Of a stretch of 64,000 nt of DNA, positions 34,091 to 61,900 are shown in pieces; position 1 is the stretch's first letter; every line of letters starts with the position of its first letter. The translations under genes were made by a program, and so were the position numbers. Where the stretch lies: assembly GCF_002234675.1 (NCBI RefSeq), contig NC_019859.2, positions 1,704,240-1,768,239 of the forward strand, in the 5' to 3' direction. The notes beneath the pieces were generated by a model. The model searched no databases. It was given only the letters and a program-made list of their open reading frames with translations, and was not told where the DNA came from. The stretch comes from Oryzias latipes (Eukaryota; Chordata; Actinopteri; Beloniformes; Adrianichthyidae).

Positions 34091-37004
34091 GCTCTGCGTA
34101 GAAGAGAGGGAGAGAGAGAGAGAAAACACAGCATGTGGTCACGTGAGGCCGTTAAAGTGATCTAAAAAAGCAAAGATTTCCTCTTATTCACAGAGGGAAT
34201 TCTGGGAAAATTCCGGCTGAGGTTTCAGGAAAAGCACTTTAAGTTACCTAAGGTGCGTTCTCACCACAGGTTTGACTGAGTGTAAAAATTAATTAACTTT
34301 AGATAATGCAAAATTCATTATTTTGATCTATACATTTATTTTCTTTGGAGGAGTTTATCCAATAAAATCAAACATTTTCAAAGTGAATTTGTTCTTGTTT
34401 TGGACAGAGGAGCAGCTGCTTGGTGGTTCTTTTCCGGCGGTCGGGTCCGCTTTGATCTTTGCTTCTTTCCAGAAAACCCCCTGTTTGATAGCAAAGGAGG
34501 GAGGGGGGCATTTATCACCTGGAATACCAGAACATTCTACACCCTAGAACGAGTTCACAGGGAACCTGCAGCAACACTCTTTCTAGATTTAATATTTCAT
34601 CCAGGGCGCTCTGTGTCTCCTTTATCGGCTGGCTTGGTGCTCGTGTTGTTGGAACTTCCATGCAGTTTGGCGATCAGAAGCTTTTGTCCACGGAGACCGG
34701 TTCAGTCTGGTCCGGCTGGGACTGAGTGGAACAGTTCACCTTTAGTCTGGATGACACACTTTGAGGACTTCTGTCTTGTGTTGCTGCAACATGTAATGTT
34801 GACCAAATCCCGGTTGTTGCACTGACAATAAACTGGATCATTTAACAGGGGGAGCTGGATGGTAGAGGGCAACCATTGGTTGACGGTCAAACCTTTCCAG
34901 TCTGTGTTTTCCATTTCTAGCTCCACCTCAAAAACAGCGTTCAGATGGTTGTGGTTCAGAAAGCCCGTCCAAGCGGATTCTGCACCGCTGCTCTGAAGAA
35001 ACAGACTGAAGAGCTGCAGGGAATCACACCCTGCAAAAGCCACAAACCACAGTGTGTTTACACACGTCTGATTCCCATGATGCACTGGACCCAGTCGTTT
35101 TGTTCTCAGCCAATGGGTGGATGGCATCTTGGGGCTCCGCCTTAACCACAGCCTCGGAGCAGAAGGACGCTTGAAGAGCCGAGTGAACAAAGCGTTGGCC
35201 CCAAACTTAGAACTACTGAGCTGAAGCGAGTCCAACTGGAAATGAGACCTTCAGGCACCCGTAGAGTCAAATGACTCTAAATAAACACAAATCAGGGAGA
35301 AAAGGGGCCAGATGCTTTAATTTTTATTACCCCCCAGCACTTTTGATGGTTTTTAATACGCTTAAGTGAATAGAATAATTTAGCTGATGGGTTGGTTGAC
35401 GTGTCCGCTTAGTTTCCAACAGGAACAGCGATTACCCTGAGAAGAAAAGCAGCTGCTGTGTTCACTCATCTGTAGAGTTCTTCCGTTAACAATTACCTCT
35501 AAAAAATAACCTTTTCAGGGTCAAAATGTCAGCCCTGCAGCAGAAATGACTGGTGATATTTTTTGGTGTTTGTTTCTTTCCACTCAGAATGTGTCAGAAC
35601 GCTGTAACCAGGATCCTGAGCACGCCGTGTGCACGCCGTGTGCTCATGTCAGGCTGTCCTGGCCTCAGCAGAAACCCGCCGAACGCTCTGTTCCGCTCGG
35701 GGCCAGAACGTTTGGATCCGCACACATTCTACGCTTGAAAGCTGAACTTGGCTCTGCAGCCACGTCTCTGCGTGGTTCTTCAGGGGAAAATCCAACCAAA
35801 CATCTTGTAAAACTGCCGTAAAGCTGCCTTCATGTGTTGAATGTGTTTCTTTGTTTAGCCAGTGAACACATGAACGTGATTGGTGGCTTTTACAACACTT
35901 CTGCTCCGTTCACCTCATGCTTCACGTCAGGTTTTCTGCAACTTGCTGTATTTATCTGAAATTAAACAAAGGCCGTGTTTTTCAGCCTAACCGTTTAAAC
36001 AATTTACAGAATCCCAGCGGGTTCTGAAGCTGGCTTTGTGCGACACACATAAAACACACAAACACCAAATGCAACGTCGCTTCTCTCCTCACCCGAGTCC
36101 TTTGATTCCCGGTGACTTGTAAACGGTCCGAGTTCCGATCAGCCATACGGCCGTCCCCGGCGACATTACAGGTGTTAAAGGGTTATAAGGCTTGCATAGA
36201 AAAATAATTCCAGCGTTAGAGAATGAAAGCAAAGATCCGCTCGCCTTGTGATCAAAGATTTATGTCAAAACGACATGACGAACGTTTCCTGTACAGTTTA
36301 CACAACATGCATGGCCTCCAGCCAATCAGGATGCAGAACAAAATGCACTGTTGCTTATAAACAAACCATGTTAGCGCTGTCGAGCACTTTTCCACCTTCA
36401 TGAAGCTCCAAAGGGCTTCAGTTCCACGCTCACATGGGGATGGCGGCGCCTCTGCCACACTTGGCGCCAACCTGGATCCTCCAAAAAGAGGAAACGTGAG
36501 CTGAATGTGTTTACGTGACTGGTGTTTGTGGCTGACGCGGCGGCGCCTGTGTGTCCTCTCCTGTGTTCTGCAGCAGTTCTGTGGTGTTCTGGGTCACACA
36601 TTTATGGAGTTTCTGAAGGGCAGTGGAGACTACTGCCAGGCTCAGCACGCTGCCTATGCAGACGAGTGAACGCGCAAACTCGCCATCCATCCCACGCACT
36701 TGAGCCACAGGAGGAACCCCGGAAGGTTGGCAGGACCGGGGCACCTCCCAGAACCAGCGATCACTTGGCCTGGATGGGGTAACTTCAGCCGTTGCACACT
36801 GCCCTCGTCGGCTTCCACCTGGCCAGAATCAAGGTGGAACCAGCCTTTTTACTTCCTTTTTCTTTAGTTTTACTTCAGAGGAGAGGTTTACGTTACTTTT
36901 TCAATTACCTGCTCCTTCCTGGCTGCCAGCTCGTTCTCATTGCCGGTTGTTTTTGAGTTTTTGATTCTCGTTCATTTTTTAAATTTCCGTCTTTGCCAAC
37001 CTCA
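33121..37004 (+). other. Large 5' intron of ptp4a1
   Basis: No coding exon of any recognised family is seen. It holds a segment (36319-36352) that recurs at 643-676, and otherwise unique DNA. ORFs here have no family resemblance. Confidence 0.45.
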
Positions 37005-37154
37005 GAGAAGTTTGGAGGGTTTTTGTTAGCGGGCTTCACGGAGCTCTCTGGACGTTTGTTTGACATTCCCTCCAACTCAAACTGTTTACAAGTCTTTCTA
37101 CTCCGTGGAAAACCTTTGGCTTTTGGTATATCTGTACGTTGTTACGCTCTCACG

Positions 37155-38301
37155 ATGGCTCGAATGAACAGACCCGCCCCCGTTGAGATCACCTACAAGA
37201 ACATGAGGTTCCTCATTACCCACAATCCCACCAACGCCACGCTGAACAAGTTTATAGAGGTGAGCCTCATTTTAGAAAAGTCTCCTTTGCTTCTCAACAA
37301 CCATTTTTCTGCTCACCGACTCTTGTTGTTGTAGGAACTGAAGAAATACGGAGTCACCACTGTGGTGAGAGTCTGTGAAGCCACCTACGACGCCGCCCTG
37401 GTGGTGAAGGAGGGAATCCAAGTTCTGGTCAGTTCAAACCCAGCTCTGGTTCTGATGTTTTGGTGCAGATGAAACCCAAAGGTTTAAATTTATCCTCTTT
37501 TCACAAACTGGTCCATAAGTTTACACCCCATCATTTCCTGTCGGGGGGGTTACACGCCTCTGTGCTCAGCGGCACGTGAAGCAGAAACACTCCCCAGGCC
37601 CCCCCCCCTGCATCAACATTTCCGTTTCCCTGCAGCTGTGCCAGCCCTCACACGTCTTTGTTTTGGTTTCCAAGAAACGATGACGTCATTTTCCTCTTCC
37701 TCTGCTTCAGGATTGGCCGTTTGACGACGGAGCCCCTCCCTCCAACCAGATTGTGGACGACTGGCTGAACCTGCTGAAGCTGAAGTTCAGGGAGGAGCCT
37801 GGCTGCTGCATCGCTGTCCACTGTGTGGCAGGGCTGGGGAGGTGACTGCTGGGGGGTCTTCACTATCCTACTACGTTAATTCTATGGTAGACATGCTAAA
37901 GGGGGGGGGGGGGGTCACATGACTGCTGGTCCTGGATCAGTGTGTTGTTACATAGCTAGACTCAGCATTTCTCCTGTTCTCTGCTCACAGATTTCACTTT
38001 TACTTTCTACTGAAACGTGTTTCTGTTTGGACAGAGCTCCGGTTCTGGTGGCGCTCGCATTGATCGAATGTGGAATGAAATATGAAGACGCGGTCCAGTT
38101 CATCCGACAGTGAGTTTCTCCCCCCGTCCTCCATGTTTCCTGCCTGTTTTCCCCCTTCTGACTTGTTCCCCCGTGTTCTCCAGGAAGCGTCGGGGGGCGT
38201 TCAACAGCAAGCAGCTCTTCTACCTGGAGAAATATCGTCCAAAGATGCGCCTGCGCTTCAAAGACTCCAACGGCCACCGCAATAACTGCTGCATCCAGTA
38301 G
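37155..38301 (+). CDS. ptp4a1: Protein tyrosine phosphatase 4A1 (PRL-1)
   Basis: Small prenylated dual-specificity-type phosphatase that acts at membranes and endosomes; PRLs bind CNNM magnesium transporters and affect growth and migration (family knowledge). Exons: 37155-37259, 37335-37427, 37711-37841, 38035-38109, 38184-38301; phases close to 173 aa, the exact human length. The protein begins [20 protein letters not shown]. It carries the general-acid loop WPFDDG (residues 68-73), the catalytic P-loop HCVAGLGR with Cys104 and Arg110, the redox partner Cys49 (VVRVCEA), a polybasic KRRGAF and [11 protein letters not shown] region, and the CaaX box CCIQ for farnesylation. Ala replaces the usual Ser/Thr in the P-loop, a PRL hallmark. 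The CCIQ tail and 173-aa length favour PTP4A1 over PTP4A2. Confidence 0.97.
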
Positions 38302-39230
38302 AGCCAAACGCCGCCCCGCCCTGCGCCGCGCCGGGCCGACCAGCTCCTCCCACCTCTGTTAGCTGATCACCTGGCAGGCTTCTCTTTATTCCCTTTATTG
38401 TGTTCTCTTACTTTGAGAAACTGTTCTTGGTGATCTGGCTGCCCCCCCCCCCCCTCCCCGAAATGAAACGTCTTAACGGTAAAAAGTTGTGTGAGCGATG
38501 TGTGTTTTTGTTTTCAAGCGCCCGGCAAGGAGAATAAAAACCAAGGGAATGAGTCGCGTATCCTCGTCAGATGTTGGAAAACTGTCGTTTGCAATTAGAT
38601 CCCAAAGACCCCCCTCCCCCCTGGTCTCACCTGAAAGGTCAAAGGTCAAAGCTTCAGTTAGTGACCAGAAAGAGGTCTGCCTTCCTCCAAATCAGATTTA
38701 TCCTCCAGAAATGCCTTACAATCGAAGTGAAACGAGGCAACCGAGGCAGGAGCCCCTCCAGGCGGCATTTTGGGGGAAAAACGAAACGGTTTCATTTTCT
38801 ACTTGGAGCTAAATCCTCAGCCGTTGCCTTCATCCTGAGCAGGAAGTCTTTACATTGATGCCCTTTCAGAAGCTCGTTTTAATATCAGAGGCTTAACTGT
38901 TGCAAGTTTTTTCGTTTTTCCTCTTTTTTCTTTTTTTTATCAAACCTTGTGTTTACCAATTAAACTGCCACGTCCAAAATGTGATCTTTTTGTTTTTTTG
39001 CTTCTAACTGGACTTCCAACATCTGCAGCATTTTGTATGCCTTTTTATTTGGTGTCTGTAACTTAAGACTTGGATACTTGATGATTTTATGTATTTGCTA
39101 ATGTGTACTATTACCATTAGGTTGGCTATTTATACTATCAATGGATGTGTGATTTAGTACAGTGAGCGACAAAGTTGTACCTGTTCACCAACTTGTGAGA
39201 GTTCATTAAAGGAAGCACTGAAAAGGAAAC
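38302..39230 (+). other. ptp4a1: 3' UTR of ptp4a1
   Basis: Poly(A) signal candidates are AATAAA at 38533-38538, ATTAAA at 38959-38964 and ATTAAA at 39205-39210. The long T/A-rich 3' half resembles the extended 3' UTR usual in this gene. It contains a C-run at 38443-38458. Confidence 0.5.
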
Positions 39231-39786
39231 CCGCGTCTGTTTTTGTCGCCTTTTGCTGTTGAGCAACAGTTTTGGACGACGGTAGACGCCATGATCTTAT
39301 GTTAGCAGGCTGATTATTTGGTGGGGAGGATTAACGGATGTCTGTTATTCTGGAAAAACCAGCAGGTTCCTGTTGTTACCTATTCAGTCCTAAGATCAGG
39401 ATGAAAACATCTCTGCAGTCCTTCCATTTTTGGGTTTTGTCCTGTTTTCATGGTGAAACCAAACTGGCTCTGGGTTCTAACCAACATCGACTAGATCACT
39501 GCGGAACCGATCTCAGCCACACGGCGCTGACCACCAAGACTTTGAAAACATCCGTCCGCCGGGTTGGATGTTCAAACGCTTCGTCTGCTGTATAGCAGGA
39601 ACAGTCCGGTTCCCGTTGGGTGTCCGAACCGGTCCGGTTTCAGGTGGAACCCACAACTCAACGACCCGGGGTTCAGCAGATGGAGGTTAGAACAGGAGGT
39701 GGTCTTTAGGCTTTCAATGAGTCTAACATTCACCTATAAAGCAAAGAAAGGCTCATGGGTACTTTAAAAAGTTTCTGAGCCTGAAG

Positions 39787-40305
39787 CATTGACTGTATGA
39801 GGGAACTGGACTGAGTGGCCCCTCCCCCGCCTGGCCTTCCAAACAGAAAGTGGCTCCAAAAAGCCGAAGTCCCATTGACTTCCATAGAGAAATAAACAGC
39901 TGTTACTCCGTCAGAATAAACGTTATGGATCTTCTTGAGAATCTTTTTTTTTCCATAATATTTTTTAAATTATTCAAGTTATGAACTGACCAATCAGATG
40001 CCGGAATAAAAGTGGGTGGGGCCACATCCAATGTTTGAAATGTTTGGCAAAGTTGGTGTTGCCCACTTTCGAGTGGTAGGCGTGTGGCCTTCCACTGTCT
40101 CCTGATAGGTGAAAGTGGTTGCCATAGAAACGTTGACTCAGACCAGTTTGGACCAATCACTGCTTACCAACGACGTCTGGCTCCAACGTGGCGGCGTCCA
40201 TACCGCAAAAAGGATGGCGACTGAATCTGGTTGGAGATGGAAGTAAACCGTTTTCTGTGGCTGACGTCACACCGACTCGGTCCAGTTATGATTTACAGTC
40301 CATGG
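39787..40305. repeat. Probable non-autonomous DNA element (about 515 bp)
   Basis: It starts CATTGACTGTA (39787) and ends TACAGTCCATG (to 40304), a short imperfect inverted pair of the GACTGTA...TACAGTC kind common in fish MITEs. The interior includes CCCATTGACTTCCATAGAG and GTTGCCATAGAAACG, which read like dispersed repeat sequence. No ORF. Confidence 0.5.
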
Positions 40306-41497
40306 TTTGAAGTGTTCCCTCCTACTTTTCATTATGGTCTGTCTTTGGAGTACACTGGAGTTTGATAGTTTCACACCGAGACATCGTCAGCGATGGGGAA
40401 CAGGTTTGAGGCGCGGCGAGTTTAGGTCAGAGAGACTCGGTCCAGACTTGCAGGACGAGTCGTGGAAAGACCCGCCCCCAACACCACCATTACCCCCCCT
40501 TAAGCCCGTCTCTGCTGCCCAGTCCAGATCATCTATATCATCACGAAACCAAACGAGGAGTTTCCTGAGCTCAGTAACGGTTTGGAATTTGAACCAGCAG
40601 CTCTGAACTGGTCAAATAAAACGTGAAGACGGACGGACCAGAACTGTTTGACCTCTGACCTATAAGCAAGGAAGAATCCCTCAATATCATGTCATCATGT
40701 GATTGACATCCTGCTGCTCGAGTCCTGGCACGTATCTGAGGGGCGCCAGAGTCTTCAGAACCTGAACCTGAGGGTCACCTGGTGTGAGTCCAAACTCTAC
40801 ACAACTGAGGTGAACTTGAGGAACTTTTATTCAACAACGAAGGGGAAAGTTAAAGTCAAACTACATTTCAGTTAAGGCAGGTTCATCCGTTGGTCCGCCT
40901 TAACGCACATTTATGTTGGAAAGTTGGAGGAGATTAAAGTGTGAAACATAAATGTTGTCAAAGAAACACAGAAGTCTTCAAATATTTTGTGAAGAATGTA
41001 AAGAAAACTGTCAATTATCAAATTTAAGGTTTAAGATCTGCAGATAAAAGGACTCGAATAAACATCCTGTGTAACACTAAACTCTCAGTTTTACATCCAT
41101 CAGTCAGATCTCGTCTCGTTTTTGGGGTCTTTGGATAAAACATGCCAGAGATTATCAAAATGTTTTTATTCCCTCCTTTGTACAACTTGAAGACGTCAAA
41201 ACTGGATAGAATAAATAATCAGTCACACAGAGCCGGTCCAGGATGGGTCAGACGTGTCCTGTGTAATGTGGAGGTGGAAGGGTCATTTGCATATTGACAC
41301 ATTTACAGAAACGTCATGAGAAAACAGGAGCTGGTTGCTTTCATGATAAACATTCCGTGATTCAAATTGAAATTGTCTCCAAAAGCGTGACCGGTGTTTG
41401 GCGTCCATGTCGATCCACAGAGATCTTTAAGCCAAACATACAAACCCGGTCTGGGGGGTTCGGGGCTCTTCTACTCTCTTCTGCCACTGTGGCCCCC
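40306..41497. other. Intergenic; col9a1 3' UTR at its right end
   Basis: No exon is seen. On the minus strand AATAAA (opposite 41165-41170) lies about 330 bases beyond the col9a1 stop and is the likely poly(A) signal of that gene. Confidence 0.45.
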
Positions 41498-57486
<15,989 letters not shown>

Positions 57487-58140
57487 GGTCTTCCTGCGCT
57501 CCACGGAAGACACAAACATCCCAACTTTCCTAGTTCAGATGGGGGCCCTCGGACTCTCCACCTGCCAGTGTCTCCCCAACTGAAAGCCCTACTGCCTGCA
57601 GGAGGAGGAGGAGGAGGAGAATGTGGCAGAACCCGATTACGAGGAGGAGGGGTTCTCTGTTCACAGGGGTGGGGGCATGACCTGCTTTCAGTCGTGAAGG
57701 TACATCGGAGGTACTGGTCCAGATAGTTGTCACCATGACAACCAATAAGGATCTTGACGAGCACAAAAAAGTAAAACTACACGGTGAGATTTATGCAAAA
57801 TTAACAGTTTTAATGTTTCAATCCAGAGAAGCAGGTTATGTTGTTTTTATTCTGCAAACAATGATCACAGAGGATCACAGAAAAAAAACTATGCTTATAA
57901 AGAATTATAAAAACAATTTATCTTACTGCACTTTCCTTGATTACGTAACTAAATAAATGATGTAACTCCTGTATAATTGTTTCAATCTGCTCTCCTGTTC
58001 GTCTGTATTTTTTCATTCTTAATAAAACTAAAGGCTAATATACGACGGAGTATAGAATAGCTGCCTAAATAATTAGCAAAAGGCAAAGGAATATTAATTT
58101 GAATGTACATGTAATGTCTGGCCGCTCCACTAGGAGGTGG
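57487..58140. promoter_or_regulatory. Shared upstream interval of col9a1 (-) and hyls1 (+)
   Basis: The divergent genes are separated by about 0.65-0.85 kb from the col9a1 ATG (57486) to the hyls1 first exon. No collagen NC4/laminin-G-like exon is seen here. The right edge is CpG-containing (58120-58345). Confidence 0.5.
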
Positions 58141-58346
58141 CAGTGAGCCACGCCCTCCGTCGCAGAGAAGCGAAGAAGAAGAAGGCCGGATGTTTACCTC
58201 TGCTGGCGTCACTTTTAAAGCTCGTTAACGGTTGTCTTGGTGCTGTTCGGCGGAACCTGCAAACATTAAAACAAAAAAACAGTCCCGCGTGGTCCCGTTT
58301 CGCCGTTATGGACTCCCGGTGATTAAAGCACGCCGTCGTCGTGCCG
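58130..58346 (+). other. hyls1: Probable 5' non-coding exon of hyls1 with a 4-codon upstream ORF
   Basis: A CpG-containing segment ends at a good donor, GTGCCG|gtaaga (58346|58347). Within it ATG 58308 opens a minimal ORF (MDSR, stop at 58320-58322). The next exon begins after CCCCCCCTTAG at 58952, seven bases before the hyls1 ATG. Confidence 0.5.
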
Positions 58347-58958
58347 GTAAGAGATCCGCCGGTCATTTTACGTCCGTTTGTGACTGAAGATTAGCCGTTA
58401 GCAGGAAACAAAGCAAGCTAATCATCATTTTGCTTGTTTTTTTTGTCTCAATACAGTTTATCATGTAAAAGATTCAGAAACATTACATCATTTATAGATG
58501 TGTTTGGTGCATAAAATAAATATACGCATGCAAAATATACAATATTTAATCATTATTATTAAGATCATATTACTATAGTTTAAAAAGTCCTGCATGAATA
58601 TGTGGAAATGTGAGAAACGTATTTATTCTTAACCATATTATGTCAATGTTTCCAAAGATTGTTTGATTATTTTTATCCAGTATTTCGTTCACAGATGTTC
58701 TCCACTCATGTTCAGATTCAAACATTATTTAACATTAACATTATTATTATTATATAGTTATATTATTATTCATATTATCTTTTTTGGGTAGTTTGTATTT
58801 CTGTTTTATTCACAGACTTGATCACACTTGGCTTCAGTTAACCTTCTCAATTTTTCATATTTAGAATATTTTTTATTTTATTTTAATATTTGAAAACATT
58901 GGTTTGATGTGATTTATTATTTCTACCTCCTAATTTTGTGCCCCCCCCTTAGCAGAAC

Positions 58959-61900
58959 ATGATGGACTGCATGGATTTCTCAGAGGAGGAAATCCGGGAG
59001 CAGCTGGCGCTCCTCGGCTACAGGAACATTCCCAAACACAGACTGCAGGAATTTAAGAGAGGTCAGACATTCCTGCTGATTTTTGTCCTTTTTCTAAAAA
59101 TGTTTGCGTTTCTTTAACATGTATGGACTGCAGTCTCCCTCACAAATCAGCTGTTTGTTGTGGGCGTGGCCACAGTTTCCAAAATTGACGACATTGTGTC
59201 TCTTTTTGTGTCCCACATTTGGATTTCCAGCTTTATTGCATGTTTGTATAAAAACACATTTATGTCTAAAGATTAAAGTCCAGAACATGAAAACAAAACA
59301 CCTAAAATATTCAGAAACATAATAGATAAATGAATAGGGGGGGCTGCTGCTGCTGGGGGGGTCAAAGGACTTTCTTTTCCTCCTAACTGATAGTCGGGTT
59401 GTTTTACACATTAATCTGACCTCGTTTTTATATTAAGGTGATCAAATGTTTTGGGTTAGAATTGATCTGAAGTGTCTGCTGCTGTTTGTTCCGCAGCCGT
59501 CTCATCATTTCAAAAACGGTTCAGTGCTTCATTTCTGTCCTAAAACGGAGAACCTGTTAGCAGAAGCTGCATTTCCTTTGTTTCAGACCTTGAGGAAGTC
59601 ATTCAGCGTGGCTCGTGGAAAAGCCCGGACTCCTCCGCTCAGACAAACCACCAAACTCAGTCGAGTCCTCCGGCTTTCACCAAAGAAAAAGGTCTGAAGT
59701 TTGTTTACAAGAATCCGTGAAATTATGTCAAACCTTCAGCTGAGTTTTTGTTCTTCTCCCAGTAAGTAAGGAATTTTTTAGAAACTCCGGAGGATTTTTC
59801 TTACATGAAGGAAGTTCCGACCACGACAGACAGGTGAAGATACACTTTTTTATTTATTTAATTTTTTGTAAAATCCCAAACATGAAGTTTGGATAAAAAC
59901 TGAACGATGTTTTCTGTGAAGCAGCTGCTCGGCACACATCAGCCCAGAGGTTCTGGATACCAGCAGGAACCTCTGGACTCCTACGCTCAAAACTCTGTGG
60001 CTCCAAAGCTCCGCCTCCCGGCGGGGGGCCCAACCCGGCTGCAGGCGGAACCGGATGTCGAGGACGTGACGGACCCGCGTGCGTCCGACAGCGACAGCTC
60101 GTGTTGGGACTCGCGGCGGGGACGGTTCATCAAAAGGAAGGTTCTGAGGTGGGTTCTGGTCCCGCCGGGGTCCGGTTCTCTTCTTCTGCAGTTCCGTTTA
60201 TCTACAGTTAAAAAGGTTTCACAGCAGGAACACAGGGATGTCAAATGAAATCAATTAAAAAAGGGAAAGCTCAGACGCTGACAGAAGCTATCGGTCCAAC
60301 TCGGAGGTGTCGGTTCCACCCGGAAGCTGCAGCATCAGGAAAAGGAAAATGCTGGAAGGGTTCGACTTCTGACACAAAGTTCTTTGAATCCAGAGGTTCA
60401 ACGCGATGCAGAAATGTTGGATTATGAGGATTAAACCCATTTTTCCAGGAAGGAAATACTTTTTTCAGGTTTTAGGAACTTTTTTCTGTGAAGTTTCTTA
60501 AACTGTAGGGAAGTTCTTTTTACTGCTCAACCTTTAAACTTTAAAAAGCCGATTTACTTCAGTCAGTTTAGTTTTTAACAATACAGCCCGACTCTACCGC
60601 GTAACCTTTGGTCTAAACTCCTGGCTCACAGAATTTTGTGTCTTGTGTGCTTTTTGTCATTTTCCAGAAAACATGGAGGTCAGTCTTTGGTCTGCGATGA
60701 GTCGATCTACAGCGAAGAAGACTCAGGTATTTGTGTGACTTCTTTCAGAAACGCCAGGAAAAGAATATATCTGAACTGTTACGGGTTGAAATCCTCAGAT
60801 GCTTTTTAAAGTTTAGAATCAGAAAGCCTTTCATGCTCATGTGGGCTAAATCGTAACACATCTGAGCTGCTTCTCTGCACTCAATTCCTAAATTCTGCTG
60901 CTTTTAGAAAAAGGAGCATAAAAGTAAAAATGTTTTCCCAGGAAAACCCTAAATCCGTCGCTGCTTTTCCAGATTTTTGTAGTTTCTGTTTGTTGGTTTT
61001 CCGTGGAGTCGTGAAGGATTCTCCACCCAAACCTCCCTTGAACGGAGGATTTTGGAGGGAAAGCGGCAGCAGAGGCCTCAGTCACCAGCAGGGGGAGCCG
61101 TTTCCACCGTGATGTTCTTGGGCGTCGGCTAATCCTCTTAGCTCCCTCCTTAAGTCCTCGGCCTTCACTGATCTCACAGTTCCTCAGCAGAGGAGCCATG
61201 TACAGAATGTGTAAAGGCGAGAGCGACGAAGACGCCAGTTCTGCCGGCTCCTCCTTTTGGTCTGATGGAGAACAGAGGGAAGGAGACGAGGAAGAGGAGG
61301 AGATCGAGAGGATGGCCGGCTCAGACCCTCTGGACAAAAGCGGAGGATTATTTCCAAAGACTTCAGAGGAGCCAAAGAACCGAAGGAGATCCAAAGCTGA
61401 GGCTCTGGAAACTTCTGAAGATGATGATGATGGTGACGATGAAGTCAGCAGGTCTGACAGCGCCGCCGTCAGCCTGATGACCTCTGGCTACGGAACATGG
61501 AGACCGGAGGAGCAGGACGGAGGAGACCGCAGAGAGGAGCGATCCAGCCGAGAAGATGCGTCCGAAACGAGGGACGAAGATGAGGAAGATGAGGAGGGGC
61601 GGTCTCTCATCAGCTCTGAGGAGTTTGACGTCAGAGAGGAGATCTGCGTGACGGAGGAAGAGGAGGAGAAACGCCAGCGTGAAGGGATGCCATCAGAGGA
61701 GCTTCACAGAGCCGCTCCAAAACATCAGCTCCTCCAGAACGAGGAGCGCCTGGAGAACGAGGAGCGCCTGGAGGACAAGGTCTGTCTGAAAAAGGGCAGA
61801 GGATCTGAGCTGAGCAGAGAAGAAGCTGAAGATCCAGATGAGTCTTCGAGCAGCAGAGACATCACCAGACGTAACCTGGATTTCAGCGGGACGCCGTACG

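Noticed and set aside
34702-35235. 177-aa minus-strand ORF in the ptp4a1 intron
   Set aside because: No recognisable family, no promoter or splice context; composition like neighbouring non-coding DNA.
61086-61100. Second CTCF-like motif (CCAGCAGGGGGAGCC)
   Set aside because: Mismatch at the core GGC; CAGGGGG strings are common in repeats, so I did not call it.
60930-61112. 60-aa plus-strand ORF in the hyls1 intron as a further exon
   Set aside because: No flanking splice sites in a phase compatible with hyls1 and no homology.
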